A stretch of 64,000 nt of DNA from Methylobacterium sp. Leaf104 (GCF_001422885.1 NZ_LMMZ01000040.1:62001-126000); one strand, 5' to 3'; counted from the stretch's first letter, positions 7,879-16,519 are shown. Notes: generated by a model not told the origin, from the letters alone. Numbers and translations: made by a program.

Positions 7879-8232
7879 ATGAGCCGCCTCGCGCGTGACC
7901 CCAACCTGCTCGCCGAACTGCCCGACGCTTCGGGGAGCGAGGTCTTCACCGAACTCCTCTCCCGGCCCGGATGCCGGATCGAGCGCATCGTCTCGCAGGG
8001 TCAGGTCACGCCCCCGGACCAGCCCTATCGGCAAGCCCATGACGAGTGGGTCCTGCTCCTGGCCGGTGCGGCGCGCGTCGCACTGGCGGGCGCGGAGACG
8101 GCGCTGGCGCCGGGCGACACCCTGTTCATCCCGGCCGGGACCGAGCACCGGGTCACCTTCACCGATCCCGCCCGGCCGACGGTCTGGCTCGCCGTCCATC
8201 TGGGCGAGATCGATCCGCCTGCGGGCGGGTAG
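7879..8232 (+). CDS. Small single-domain cupin protein
   Basis: This 117-residue protein is one conserved beta-barrel cupin. Probable metal ligands are His54 and Glu56 in the first motif (QAHDEWVLLL), with GDTLFIPAGTEHRV, including His90, as the second motif; His107 follows. The family includes isomerases, dioxygenases and non-catalytic sensors, and nothing here tells which. It follows the cyclo-ligase by 15 bases with a GAGGGAAA ribosome site, so it is probably the second gene of that operon. It converges with the TetR-like gene, leaving four bases between the stops. Confidence 0.8.
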   Translation: MSRLARDPNLLAELPDASGSEVFTELLSRPGCRIERIVSQGQVTPPDQPYRQAHDEWVLLLAGAARVALAGAETALAPGDTLFIPAGTEHRVTFTDPARPTVWLAVHLGEIDPPAGG

Positions 8233-8236
8233 GAGC

Positions 8237-9055
8237 TCAGATCGCGGCGGCCGGGTCGCCCCCGAGGGGGTTGCCCGCATCTTCGTTGCGTTCGTCCGCC
8301 GCGTGGCGCGCCCGGCGCGAGCGACCGCCCCGGTCGAGGAGCGAGCGGCCGAGTGCCCGGAAGGGGGCGGTCAGGCGGCGTGCGTCGTCGGCGCGCTCCA
8401 TGAAGCGCTCGCCGTTGCGGATCTCCTTGTCGAGGCGCGCCATGGTGCGGGCCAGTGCCGGATCGTCGTCGTCGAGCCAGACCTCCACCGTGCGGGCGAA
8501 GGCGATGACCACGCCCTGGAGCTTGAGGCGACCCAGCGGTCCCTCGGTGTTGATGCCGGCGGCGGCCAGCATGAAGCGGTGCGAGTTCAGCGCGACCCCG
8601 TTCAGCGCCAGCATCGAGAGCGGATCGCCGCGCAGGGCGTAGGAGATCCGGCGCAGGGCGTCCTTGTAGGGCGTCATCGCGTCGAGGCGGCGCATCAGGA
8701 CGTCGAACAGGCGCTCGCGGGTCGGCTCGTCGGCCAGATCCGCGTTGTCGCCCTCCAGAACCTTGCGGTCGATGAGGCGCGACAGGCCTCCGAGCACCGC
8801 CCCCTTGGACGGGAACAGGTCGCGGAATTCGGCGAGCGACAGGCCCGCCTCCCGGGCGATGTCGCCGACCTCGATGTCGTTCCACGGCTGCTCGGCGGCG
8901 AGCCGCATCAGCGCCTCGACGGCGGCCTCGCGCGGGGGCAGCTTCCTTTCCGGCGAGGCGACCGCCACCGGCAGAGTGTCGGCGGAATCCGTCTCGGTCC
9001 TGTGTGTCTCGGGCTCGTGTGTCTCGGGCTTGGGAGAGCCGGGGCGTTTGGCCAT
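8237..9055 (-). CDS. TetR-like helix-turn-helix protein
   Basis: The 272-residue protein has a TetR-type N-terminal DNA-binding domain at about residues 35-90, with the helix-turn-helix DIAREAGLSLAEFRDLF. The helical remainder (MTPYKDALRRISYALRGDPLSM and onward) also recalls the COQ9 family, so a lipid-binding rather than regulatory role is possible. The C terminus is Arg-rich and probably disordered. I chose the ATG at 9055 because GAGGAT lies just upstream; a TTG at 9076 would add seven residues. The neighbours are proC upstream on the same strand and the convergent cupin, and they give no clue to the target. Confidence 0.75.
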   Translation of the reverse strand: MAKRPGSPKPETHEPETHRTETDSADTLPVAVASPERKLPPREAAVEALMRLAAEQPWNDIEVGDIAREAGLSLAEFRDLFPSKGAVLGGLSRLIDRKVLEGDNADLADEPTRERLFDVLMRRLDAMTPYKDALRRISYALRGDPLSMLALNGVALNSHRFMLAAAGINTEGPLGRLKLQGVVIAFARTVEVWLDDDDPALARTMARLDKEIRNGERFMERADDARRLTAPFRALGRSLLDRGGRSRRARHAADERNEDAGNPLGGDPAAAI

Positions 9056-9121
9056 GGTCGTGCGATCCTCGTCCAATCAGGCCTTCATGTAGGGTCGGGC
9101 CGCCGGATCGTCAGGGCCGGT

Positions 9122-9949
9122 TCAGCCCGCGAGGGCTCCGGCGCGGCGCCGCGCCGCGTCCACGGCCTCGCGCATCAGGTCCGGAAGGCCGCCGCTGCGC
9201 ATCAGCACGGCCAGCGCCTCGGCGGTGGTGCCGCCCGGCGAGGTCACGTCCCGGCGCAGGAGTGCCGCGTCGCGGGGATTGGCCTCGAGCAGCGCGGCGG
9301 CCCCCGCGACGGTGGACCGGGCGAGGCGCGCGGCCATGTCCGCGGGCAGGCCGGCGGCGACGCCCGCCTCAGCCATCGCCTCGGCCAGGAGGAAGACGTA
9401 GGCCGGGCCGGAGCCCGAGACGGCGGTCAGGGCGTCGATCAGCGCCTCGTCGTCGAGCCATTCCACGAGGCCGACGCTGGCGAGGAGCGCATGGGCCTGC
9501 GCCCGCTGCCCGTCATCGACCTCCGCGCTGGCCACGGCGCCGGTGGCGCCCCGTCCGATGCTGGCCGGGAGGTTCGGCATCGCCCGCACGATGGCGCCGG
9601 CGCCGGGCAGGCGGTCGCGCAGGTTGGCGATGGTCTTGCCCGCCAGGATCGACACCACCAGGGTCCGAGGCCCGACGAGCGGCGCCAGCGCGGGCGCCGC
9701 ACCCTCGAGCCCCTGCGGCTTCATGGCCAGCACCAGGGTCTCGGAGCGTGCGGGCGCGGCCGGGTTCAGGGCGAGCCCGCGCGCCGCGCAGAGCGCCCGC
9801 ATCTCCGGCGAGGGCTGGGGATCGAGGATGGTGGTGCGGTCCGGATCGAGGCCGCCCGCCAGCCAGCCGGCGAGCATGGCGCCCCCCATCTTGCCCGCCC
9901 CCACCAGGGTGAGGGAGGCGGGGAGGGCGGAGACGGGCTGCGCGCTCAC
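9122..9949 (-). CDS. proC: Pyrroline-5-carboxylate reductase
   Basis: ProC catalyses the last step of proline synthesis, reducing pyrroline-5-carboxylate with NAD(P)H. The nucleotide-binding motif GAGKMG is at residues 17-22, the PAMPN-like block at 122-127, and the signature VSGSGPAYVFLLAEAMAEAG starts at 177, followed by DVTSPGGTTAEAL at 234. The length of 275 residues is normal. The start is GTG at 9949, whose last two bases form part of the ybjN stop (GTGA, four-base overlap); this places it two codons before a stretch that leads directly into the Rossmann fold. It is probably co-translated with the YbjN-like gene. Confidence 0.95.
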   Translation of the reverse strand: MSAQPVSALPASLTLVGAGKMGGAMLAGWLAGGLDPDRTTILDPQPSPEMRALCAARGLALNPAAPARSETLVLAMKPQGLEGAAPALAPLVGPRTLVVSILAGKTIANLRDRLPGAGAIVRAMPNLPASIGRGATGAVASAEVDDGQRAQAHALLASVGLVEWLDDEALIDALTAVSGSGPAYVFLLAEAMAEAGVAAGLPADMAARLARSTVAGAAALLEANPRDAALLRRDVTSPGGTTAEALAVLMRSGGLPDLMREAVDAARRRAGALAG

Positions 9950-10449
9950 GCCTCGCCTTCGGTCTCGAACAGCACCGCGTCGAGGGCCTCGCGGGCGGAC
10001 TTGCCGGCCCAGAGCACGAACTGGAAGGCCTGATAGTAGCGCTCGCAGGCATCGACCGCCGATTTCAGCATCATCGTGCACTGGCCCTGGGTCGGGGCCG
10101 CGCCGCCGGTCAGCAGCAGCGAGTGGCGGAACATCACCACGTTGTCGGTGGACCAGAGGTCGAAATGGCCGACCCAGAGCTGCTCGTTGACCAGCGAGAC
10201 CAGCGTCAGGATCTCGGTGCGGCGGCGCTCGGGCACCTTGAGGTCGAAGGCGGAGGCGACGTGCAGCGCCTCCACGTCCTCGATCCAGGTGAAGGCCACG
10301 TGATAGTCGGCCCAGCGCCCGGCCACGGAGACCGACATCTCGTCGGTCTCGGCCCGGTCGAAGATCCAGTCGCGCAGCGACGCGAGGCGCTCGACGATGT
10401 CCAGCGGATGCTCGTGCCGATCGTGATCTTCGATGTGGAGTTGGGTCAT
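9946..10449 (-). CDS. YbjN domain-containing protein
   Basis: This 167-residue protein matches the YbjN domain, which resembles type III secretion chaperones; E. coli YbjN is linked to stress and motility, but the molecular role is not settled. Family features include RWADYHVAFTWIEDVEALH, LVSLVNEQLWVGHFDLW and the C-terminal YYQAFQFVLWAGKSAREALD. The N terminus is acidic and His-rich. The start is the ATG at 10449; a longer frame extends into the promoter region. YbjN followed by proC is a common arrangement in Hyphomicrobiales, known from general experience. A small palindrome at 10465-10481 lies just upstream. Confidence 0.85.
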   Translation of the reverse strand: MTQLHIEDHDRHEHPLDIVERLASLRDWIFDRAETDEMSVSVAGRWADYHVAFTWIEDVEALHVASAFDLKVPERRRTEILTLVSLVNEQLWVGHFDLWSTDNVVMFRHSLLLTGGAAPTQGQCTMMLKSAVDACERYYQAFQFVLWAGKSAREALDAVLFETEGEA

Positions 10450-10753
10450 GGCGGTCCAGTGTGTCGATCTTCGAAAGATCGGCGAAGTCGTTGTGAAACT
10501 CGATTCCGAGACCGATGGCACCCTGTTCCGGACTTGCGCCGCACACACCCGGACGGGGTGCTGGCCGGCGGCGATTCTGTTCGGTTCAGGGCGCTTCGGG
10601 TCGGGAGCGAATCAGGTCATGACCCACTATAGACCGTGCTGGACTCGCGTTTCAAAGCGGCCCGCGAAGCCGGTGAACAGGAAAGCGACCGTCCACCGTT
10701 CCTTCCTGTGCACAAGCGTGGCGGGGCTGGAGCACCCGCGAATCAACCTGGAA
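10450..10753. other. Intergenic stretch upstream of ybjN, with a small palindrome
   Basis: About 300 bases separate the ybjN start from the stop of ubiK, both on the minus strand. At 10465-10481 there is an inverted repeat (CGATCTT, 3-base loop, AAGATCG) sixteen bases before the ybjN start, which could form an RNA hairpin near its ribosome site or bind a regulator. No convincing coding frame, tRNA or terminator was seen in the rest. Confidence 0.4.
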
Positions 10754-11032
10754 TCAGATCGCCTCGCTGGCTCCGGCCACGGGTTCGGTGCCGTGTTTCG
10801 CCTCGAGCGCGGTGACCCGGGCGGCCAGCGCGTCGTTCTGGACGCGGAGCGCCGAGACGAGGTCGCGCAGCACGTCGAGCTCCTCCCGGGAGGCGATGTC
10901 CATGTCGCGGATCAGGCGCTCGACCTGGGCCTTGAACACCGTCTCCGCCTCGCGGCGCACGCCCTGCGCGGCTCCGGCGGCGTCGGTCATCAGGCGGGCG
11001 AAATCGTCGAACAGCCGGTTCGAGCCTTGCAT
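10754..11032 (-). CDS. ubiK: UbiK accessory factor (BMFP family)
   Basis: UbiK is a small coiled-coil protein that assists ubiquinone synthesis in the UbiJ-UbiK complex and was earlier described as a membrane fusogenic protein. The 92 residues show the family layout: an amphipathic N-terminal helix (NRLFDDFARLMTDAAGAA) and a long coiled coil (VERLIRDMDIASREELDVLRDLVSALRVQ broken across heptads) ending in LEAKHG. The start is the ATG giving MQGSNRLF; a longer upstream frame runs into the repeats at 11153 and is not used. It is transcribed divergently from the response regulator gene. Confidence 0.87.
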   Translation of the reverse strand: MQGSNRLFDDFARLMTDAAGAAQGVRREAETVFKAQVERLIRDMDIASREELDVLRDLVSALRVQNDALAARVTALEAKHGTEPVAGASEAI

Positions 11033-11355
11033 CGTCGTCTCCCGGAGCATTGAGGCCGCCATCCGTCCGTGACGGCCACGAGACCGGCGCCTTCGGTCCC
11101 GACATAAGAATCCCCGCGCGCTCCGGCAATCCGCGCCGAGGCGTCGGTGTCCGCAAGATGTCCCGGGCAAGATGTCCCGGGCAAGATGTCCCGGACAGGA
11201 TGTTTCCGTTGATGTCCGGCGGCGGGGCGCGAAACAGCCATTTACAATTCCCTGCCGCGCCGGCCCTTCGAACTCCGCGCACCCGGGCGCATAGTCGCGC
11301 GTTGAGAGATCCGCACAGGGTCCGGGCCGCCGTCCCGGATGCGGAGGGAGCCGCG
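11033..11355. other. Divergent intergenic region between ubiK and the response regulator
   Basis: This 323-base region must hold promoters in both directions. Its middle contains the 14-base direct repeats annotated separately. A ribosome site (GCGGAGGGAG) lies just before the regulator start. No coding frame with recognisable content was found. Confidence 0.5.
11153..11208. repeat. Three perfect 14-bp direct repeats plus one degenerate copy
   Basis: The unit GCAAGATGTCCCGG occurs three times head to tail at 11153-11194, and a degenerate fourth copy (ACAGGATGTTTCCG) follows at 11195-11208. The array lies about 150 bases before the response regulator and 120 bases upstream of ubiK. The 12-base CAGGATGTTTCC of the fourth copy recurs exactly at 14762-14773 upstream of the GST gene. 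Iterated regulator binding sites or a simple tandem duplication are both possible. Confidence 0.75.
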
Positions 11356-12096
11356 ATGCTCGGGACCATGACGCAGACGACCACGACCCATCCGCACATT
11401 CTCCTCGTGGAGGACGACCGCGAGATCAGCGCCCTCGTCGCCCGTTACCTGCGCGCCAACGAGTGCCGGGTCAGCCTCGCCGGGGACGGCGCGGCCATGG
11501 ACAAGGTGCTGGCCGATGCGCGGGTCGACCTCGTCGTGCTCGACCTGATGCTCCCGGGCGAGGACGGCCTCAGCCTGTGCCGGCGCCTGCGCGCCACGTC
11601 CCGCATCCCGATCCTGATGCTCACCGCCAAGGCCGAGGAGATCGACCGGATCATCGGGCTCGAGATCGGCGCCGACGACTATCTCGGCAAGCCCTTCAAT
11701 CCGCGCGAACTCCTGGCGCGCATCCGCGCCATCCTGCGGCGGGGCTCCGGCACGGAGACCGAGGCGGAGGAGGGTGTGCGCCGCCTGCATTTCCTCGGCT
11801 GGACCCTCGACGTCTCCCTGCGCCAGCTCCTGAGCCCGGAGGATGCGCGCATCGCCATCACGGGGGCGGAGTTCGACCTGCTGCACGCCCTCTGCCTGCG
11901 TCCCGGCCGGGTGCTCTCCCGCGACCAGCTCCTCGACCTGACGCAGGGGCGCGCGGCCGGCCCGTTCGAGCGCAGCATCGACGTCCTGATCAGCCGCATC
12001 CGCCAGAAGATCGAGCAGGACCCGCGCAGCCCCGAGATCATCCGCACCATCCGCTCCGGCGGCTACCTGTTCACGCCCGAGGTCACCCGCACATGA
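11356..12096 (+). CDS. OmpR/PhoB-family response regulator
   Basis: This 246-residue regulator has a CheY-like receiver (residues 14-125) and a winged-helix DNA-binding domain (about 145-242). All receiver landmarks are present: acidic pair Asp20-Asp21, phosphoacceptor Asp63 (VLDLMLPGEDG), Thr90 and Lys112 (GKPF). The winged helix shows GAEFDLLHALCLRPGRVLSRDQLL and the ERSIDVLISRIRQKIE recognition region. The start is the ATG after the GCGGAGGGAG ribosome site. The stop overlaps the start of the histidine kinase gene by four bases (ATGA), so the two form one operon. The stimulus and targets are unknown; the repeats at 11153 may be an autoregulatory site. Confidence 0.93.
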   Translation: MLGTMTQTTTTHPHILLVEDDREISALVARYLRANECRVSLAGDGAAMDKVLADARVDLVVLDLMLPGEDGLSLCRRLRATSRIPILMLTAKAEEIDRIIGLEIGADDYLGKPFNPRELLARIRAILRRGSGTETEAEEGVRRLHFLGWTLDVSLRQLLSPEDARIAITGAEFDLLHALCLRPGRVLSRDQLLDLTQGRAAGPFERSIDVLISRIRQKIEQDPRSPEIIRTIRSGGYLFTPEVTRT

Positions 12097-13526
12097 GGAC
12101 CCGCTGGAGCCGCCTGCGCGCCCTGCTGCCGTCGAGCGTCGCCGGGCAGATCGCCCTGCTCATCGTCGCCGCCGTGGTGCTGGCGCACGCCATGGCGACG
12201 CTGGCCTTCTTCACCCTGCGCGAGCCGTGGCGACCCGACGATCATCCCGGCGTCGCCGCCAACCGCCTCGCGACGGTGGCCCGCCTCCTCGACGGCGCCA
12301 GCCCGGCCGACCGTCCGGCGCTCCTCGCCAACGCCGCCCGGATGCTGCCGACCCTGCGGATCGAGCCCTGGGAGGAGACCGATGCCGGGACCGCCGCGCC
12401 CGAGCCGGCGGGCGACGACCGGATCGGCGACCATTTCGTGGTCCAGCGCCTGCGCGACGGCTTCGGCCGCCCCCTCGCCATCACCGACCTGTGGGGGGCC
12501 AGGCGGCCGGCGGATGCGCCCGCGGGCGTGCGCGTCGGCATCGCGACCCCGGACGGCGCGCGGCTCTCTGCCGTGGTGCCCGACGACGACCGCCCGCCGA
12601 TGCGCCAGGGCGCCATCATCTTCACCTTCGTGTTCCTGGGAGTGGCCGTCTCGCTGATCTGCCTCTGGGCTACCCGGGCGCTCACCGCGCCCCTGGCGCG
12701 CCTCGCCGAGGCGGCGGACGCCTTCGGCACCCGCATGAACCTGGTGGACCTGCCCGAGAACGGTCCGCGGGAGGTCGTCACCCTGTCCCGGGCCCTCGAC
12801 CGGATGCGCGCCCGCGTGCGCCGCCTCGTCGACGACCGCACCCAGATGCTCGCCGCGATCAGCCACGACCTGCGCACGCCGATCACCCGCCTGCGCCTGC
12901 GGGCCGAGTTCATCGAGGACGAGCACGCACGGACCATGACCCTGCGCGACCTCGACCAGATGAACGGCCTCGTGGAGGCGGCCCTGTCCTTCGTGCGCGA
13001 CGGCCACGGCCCGGAGGGCGGTGCCAGGACCCTGGTCGATCTCGCCTCCGTGGTGCAGACCGTCGCGGACGAGTTCGCCGATATCGGCGCCGATGTCGGG
13101 GTCGCCGAGACCCGCCACATCCTGGTCCAGGCCCGGCCGGACGAGCTGCAGCGCGCGATCGTGAACCTCGTCGACAATGCGGTGAAGTACGGCGGCGCGG
13201 CGCGGCTCACGGTGACCCAGACCGAGCGCGGCGTCGCCGTGGAGGTGAGCGACGACGGTCCCGGCATCCCCGAGGCGGAGCGGGACGCGATGCTCCAGCC
13301 CTTCGTGCGCGGCGACCGGGCGCGCAACCTCGACACCGCCAGCGGCTTCGGCCTCGGGCTCTCGATCGTCCACGCCATCGTGGATTCGCACGAGGGCCGC
13401 TTCACCCTGCGCAACCGGACGCCGCGCGGCCTGACCGCGCGGATCGAGCTGCCGCGGGCCGTCGCGGCCCCGGCGAACCCGCCGCCCGTTGCGAGCGACA
13501 CGGGCCACCGCGCCGCCGCCGAGTAG
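12093..13526 (+). CDS. Membrane sensor histidine kinase, EnvZ-like layout
   Basis: The 477-residue kinase is the cognate partner of the response regulator upstream. Transmembrane helices are at about 17-41 and 172-194, with a periplasmic loop of some 130 residues between them. HAMP follows (about 192-245), then the phosphoacceptor His258 in SHDLRTPITRLRLR, and a HATPase domain with the N-box NLVDNAVKYGG (Asn358 and Asn362), DDGPGIP and GFGLGLSIV. The C terminus is a Pro/Ala tail. The ATG overlaps the regulator stop by four bases. The periplasmic part shows no recognised ligand domain. A strong hairpin lies downstream at 13545. Confidence 0.93.
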   Translation: MRTRWSRLRALLPSSVAGQIALLIVAAVVLAHAMATLAFFTLREPWRPDDHPGVAANRLATVARLLDGASPADRPALLANAARMLPTLRIEPWEETDAGTAAPEPAGDDRIGDHFVVQRLRDGFGRPLAITDLWGARRPADAPAGVRVGIATPDGARLSAVVPDDDRPPMRQGAIIFTFVFLGVAVSLICLWATRALTAPLARLAEAADAFGTRMNLVDLPENGPREVVTLSRALDRMRARVRRLVDDRTQMLAAISHDLRTPITRLRLRAEFIEDEHARTMTLRDLDQMNGLVEAALSFVRDGHGPEGGARTLVDLASVVQTVADEFADIGADVGVAETRHILVQARPDELQRAIVNLVDNAVKYGGAARLTVTQTERGVAVEVSDDGPGIPEAERDAMLQPFVRGDRARNLDTASGFGLGLSIVHAIVDSHEGRFTLRNRTPRGLTARIELPRAVAAPANPPPVASDTGHRAAAE

Positions 13527-13540
13527 GGGGCGACGACGCG

Positions 13541-13572
13541 AAAAAGGCCCGGACCTCGCGGGCCGGGCCTTA
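13541..13572. terminator. Terminator hairpin between the convergent kinase and small secreted protein genes
   Basis: A perfect 8-base stem (AGGCCCGG with CCGGGCCT) encloses a 10-base loop. Five A residues precede it on the + strand, so RNA from the minus strand would end in a U-run. It is best placed to stop the minus-strand small secreted gene and may also serve the kinase operon. Confidence 0.8.
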
Positions 13573-13619
13573 CTCCGATGCCGACGCGTCGCGCCGGCTC
13601 ACCTCACCCCGTCAGGGCG

Positions 13620-13889
13620 TCAGCAGCGCGGACCGCCCGAGGTCTGGCCGTATTGCTGGACCGGGAAGTTCTGCTGGTTGGCGTTGCCCTGGCTCGCCGA
13701 ATTGCCCGCGCAGCGACCCGGAACCGGGACGTCGTAGGAGCGGATCGAGCCCGTCGTGATGTCGTCGTAGACCGAGGCCGGCACATCGCCATAGGCCGGC
13801 ACGACGCGGTCGCGCGCGAAGCTTCCGGTCGCCGGGGCCGCAACGGCAAGAACAGTCGCGGCAACGAGGGCGGAAAGACGATGTTTCAT
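13620..13889 (-). CDS. Small secreted protein of unknown function
   Basis: An 89-residue product begins with a clear signal peptide (MKHRLSALVAATVLAVAAPATGSFA), leaving a mature part of about 64 residues. The mature part is rich in Gln, Asn, Gly and Ser (GNSASQGNANQQNFPVQQYG) and has two cysteines, one of them the last residue, which could form a disulfide in the periplasm. I recognise no domain. It stands alone on the minus strand with a terminator after it, which supports its being a real monocistronic gene. Confidence 0.7.
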   Translation of the reverse strand: MKHRLSALVAATVLAVAAPATGSFARDRVVPAYGDVPASVYDDITTGSIRSYDVPVPGRCAGNSASQGNANQQNFPVQQYGQTSGGPRC

Positions 13890-14034
13890 CGAAAGACGAT
13901 CACTCCAATGTGAGACCGGGACTGTCTATCCCTGCGTCTCGACTGCGATGAGAGTGAAATGGGCAGCGCCCTACGCGGACGACGTGCCGCCGCGCACGCG
14001 GCCATGCGGCATGGGTTTCGAGGAACGCGAAGCC

Positions 14035-14691
14035 TCAGAACTCCATGTCGAGTTCCTCGATCTCCTCGGGCTCCCGTGCCGCCTCGGCCGCCCATTCCTC
14101 CATCAGCGGCCAGGCCAGGATGGTGTCGCGATAGGCCTCGGCCCGCCGCGGCAGGCTGACATCGTAGGTGCGGAAGCGCGTGCAGACGGGAGCGAACATC
14201 GCGTCGGCGAGGCTCGGGGTCTCGCCGAACAGGAACGGGCCGTCGTAGCGCCCCAGGCACTCGTCGACGATGGTGACGACCCGGTCGATGTCGCCCCGCG
14301 CGCCGTTGAAGATCTTGAAGTTGCTGTGGCGCGCCTTGAGGTTCATCGGCAGGGCCGAGCGCAGGTTGATGAAGCCGCCATGCATCTCCCCCGAGATCGA
14401 GCGGCAATGAGCCCGGGCCACGGCGTTTTGCGGCAGGAACCCGGCGTCCGGCCGGATCTCGTTGAGGTACTGAGCGATGGCGAGGGTGTCCCAGACGATG
14501 ATCTCGCCATGGACGAGCCGGGGAACGAGGAACGAGGGCGACAGGTGCAGCAGTTCCGCCCGGGTGGAGGCGTCGTTTCCCGAGAGGAGTTCCGTCTCGA
14601 AGTCGAGCCCGGCCATGCGGCAGACCAGCCAGCCCCGCAGCGACCACGACGAATAATTCCGGCTCGAAATCGTCAGCGTTGCCGCAGGCAT
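14035..14691 (-). CDS. Glutathione S-transferase family protein
   Basis: The 218-residue protein has a thioredoxin-like N-terminal domain (NYSSWSLRGWLVCRMAG with a likely catalytic Ser; VPRLVHGEIIVWDTLAIAQYL is the cis-Pro and Glu/Asp-Thr/Ser-binding block) and an all-helical C-terminal domain (FLFGETPSLADAMFAPVCTRF). It probably conjugates or reduces small molecules using glutathione in the cytosol; the substrate is unknown. The start is the ATG at 14691 with GGGAGG upstream; an in-frame extension to 14868 would run through the promoter. The upstream region carries a copy of the CAGGATGTTTCC element seen near ubiK. Confidence 0.88.
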   Translation of the reverse strand: MPAATLTISSRNYSSWSLRGWLVCRMAGLDFETELLSGNDASTRAELLHLSPSFLVPRLVHGEIIVWDTLAIAQYLNEIRPDAGFLPQNAVARAHCRSISGEMHGGFINLRSALPMNLKARHSNFKIFNGARGDIDRVVTIVDECLGRYDGPFLFGETPSLADAMFAPVCTRFRTYDVSLPRRAEAYRDTILAWPLMEEWAAEAAREPEEIEELDMEF

Positions 14692-15064
14692 CGTGGACCT
14701 CCCTGGTATTTCCTCGCCAACACGTGATCCAAGACTCGTGCCGCCGGGGCAAGCCAAGATGCAGGATGTTTCCACTCGCCCCAGCTGCCGCTCGGCCGAC
14801 ACGGGAGCTTTTTCCCAGCACGGAGGTTGACCTTTCACAGTCACGACCTGCGGCGACACGATGCTCACCTGTTATTCCGATGCCACGCGCGACATTTCCC
14901 ACATGATGCATCAGCACAACAGCCCCGGGATATCACACGATAAGGCCGTTGCGTCCGGGCCTCGCCTGCCGCAGCCTAGTTTTCCATCGTCGGCGGCGCA
15001 GCCGTCTCGCCCGCTCGCCGCGGACGTTCCGCGATTTGACCGTTCGCGTAGGAGTTCGGGCCGC
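14692..15064. other. Divergent promoter region between the GST and PHB depolymerase genes
   Basis: This 373-base region separates two divergent genes. It contains CAGGATGTTTCC at 14762-14773, identical to part of the degenerate repeat copy at 11196-11207, and TGAC-N8-GTCA at 14828-14843. An open + frame from 14861 runs into the depolymerase but is Ser/Arg-rich and unlike the enzyme family, so I treat it as non-coding. Confidence 0.45.
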
Positions 15065-16279
15065 ATGCTCTATCGTGCCTTCGATGCCCAATCGGACCTC
15101 GCCGACCAGACGCGCGCCTGGGGGCGCCTCGTCCACGACGCCGTCTCGCCCTGGACGGCCGCCGGCTACCGGGAGCCCCTGAACTGGTGGTCGGCCGGTG
15201 CGCGCATGATGATGCGCGCCGGACTGACCTTCTCGCGCCCGGCCTACGGCATCGACAGCGTGACGGTCGGCAACCGCGAGGTGCCGGTGACCGAGGAGGC
15301 GGCGTTCGCGACCCCGTTCGGGACCCTGTTGCGCTTCAAGAAGGACATCGACACCGAGCAGCCGCGCGTCCTCGTGGTGGCGCCGCTCTCGGGCCACTTC
15401 GCCACGCTCCTGCGCGGCACGGTGCGCACCCTGCTGCCCGACCACGACGTCTACATCACCGACTGGCACAACGCCCGGGACGTGCCGCTGAGCGCCGGCG
15501 CGTTCGGATTCGACGACTATGTCGACCACCTCGTGCAGTTCCTCCGCGCGATCGGGGAGGGCGCGCATCTGGTCGCCGTGTGCCAGCCGGCCGTGCAGGC
15601 GCTGGCCGCCGCTTCCGTCATGGCCCATTCGAGGGACCCGGCGCAGCCGCGCAGCATGACCCTGATGGCCGGCCCGGTGGATTGCCGGATCTCGCCGACC
15701 TCGGTGAACCACCTGGCCACCTCGAAGCCGATCGCGTGGTTCGAGAAGAACCTGATCACCACCGTGCCGGACCGGCACAAGGGCGCCGGGCGGCGGGTCT
15801 ATCCCGGCTTCATGCAGGTCTCGGCCTTCGTCTCGATGAACGCCAAGCGCCACATCCAGGGTCACGCCGACCTGTTCTGGCACCTCGCCAACGGCGAGAC
15901 CGAGAAGGCGCGCCAGATCGAAGGGTTCTACGACGAGTATTTCGCCGTCCTCGATCTTGCCGCGGAGTTCTACATCGAGACCGTCAAGACGGTGTTCCAG
16001 GACTACACCCTGGCCAAGAACGAGCTGACCTATCGCGGCAACCCGATCGACATGGCGGCCATCCGCAAGACCGCGCTGATGACCGTCGAGGGTGAGCGCG
16101 ACGACATCTGCGCCGTGGGCCAGACCATGGCGGCGCACGACCTCTGCACCAGCCTGCCGCATCACATGAAGAGCCACCACCTCCAGGCCGGCGTCGGCCA
16201 TTACGGGGTGTTCTCGGGCCGCAAGTGGGAGAGCCAGACCTACCCGCTGGTGCGCAACTTCATCCAGTCGCACAACTGA
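15065..16279 (+). CDS. phaZ: Intracellular polyhydroxyalkanoate (PHB) depolymerase
   Basis: PhaZ mobilises stored polyhydroxybutyrate granules in the cytosol, releasing hydroxybutyrate for carbon and energy. The 404-residue protein has an alpha/beta-hydrolase core with the nucleophile Cys173 in VAVCQPAVQAL, as in the PhaZ1 type, preceded by APLSGHFATLLRGTV and YITDWHNARDVPLS, and followed by a C-terminal His block (GVGHYGVFSGRKW). The start is the ATG at 15065, about 10 bases after GGAG. There is no signal peptide, as expected for an intracellular depolymerase. The gene implies that the organism stores PHB. Confidence 0.93.
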   Translation: MLYRAFDAQSDLADQTRAWGRLVHDAVSPWTAAGYREPLNWWSAGARMMMRAGLTFSRPAYGIDSVTVGNREVPVTEEAAFATPFGTLLRFKKDIDTEQPRVLVVAPLSGHFATLLRGTVRTLLPDHDVYITDWHNARDVPLSAGAFGFDDYVDHLVQFLRAIGEGAHLVAVCQPAVQALAAASVMAHSRDPAQPRSMTLMAGPVDCRISPTSVNHLATSKPIAWFEKNLITTVPDRHKGAGRRVYPGFMQVSAFVSMNAKRHIQGHADLFWHLANGETEKARQIEGFYDEYFAVLDLAAEFYIETVKTVFQDYTLAKNELTYRGNPIDMAAIRKTALMTVEGERDDICAVGQTMAAHDLCTSLPHHMKSHHLQAGVGHYGVFSGRKWESQTYPLVRNFIQSHN

Positions 16280-16285
16280 GCTGTC

Positions 16286-16331
16286 GTCGGACGGCCGCGC
16301 TCCGCTCTCCCGCGCGGCGCTCCCGTCCGAC
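16286..16331 (+). terminator. Long hairpin after the PHB depolymerase gene
   Basis: Six bases after the stop, GTCGGACGG pairs perfectly with CCGTCCGAC, and an inner CCGCG/CGCGG stem sits inside. No T-run follows, so it may stabilise the mRNA 3' end rather than terminate alone. Confidence 0.5.
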
Positions 16332-16519
16332 GCCCGACCGCCGCTCCGGGGCGCCGTCGGCGAGCCCGGACCCGGACGCACGGATTCCTGGAGAGAGGGT
16401 GAGGGGCACCCGGACCGGCCCCACCTGCGACGCGTCCCCGCGAACGCGAGAGATCCTGGGCCGGCCCGAGATCCGTCGGACGAGGCTACACGCGGCGCGG
16501 GTGCGCTGCGCTCCGGGCC

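Noticed and set aside
11153..11208. Direct repeats as a possible CRISPR array
   Set aside because: The 14-base units are contiguous with no spacers, and there are no cas genes.
14861..15064. N-terminal extension of the PHB depolymerase to 14861
   Set aside because: The extra 68 residues are Ser/Pro/Arg-rich and unlike the family start; the ATG at 15065 has a ribosome site and the conserved N terminus.
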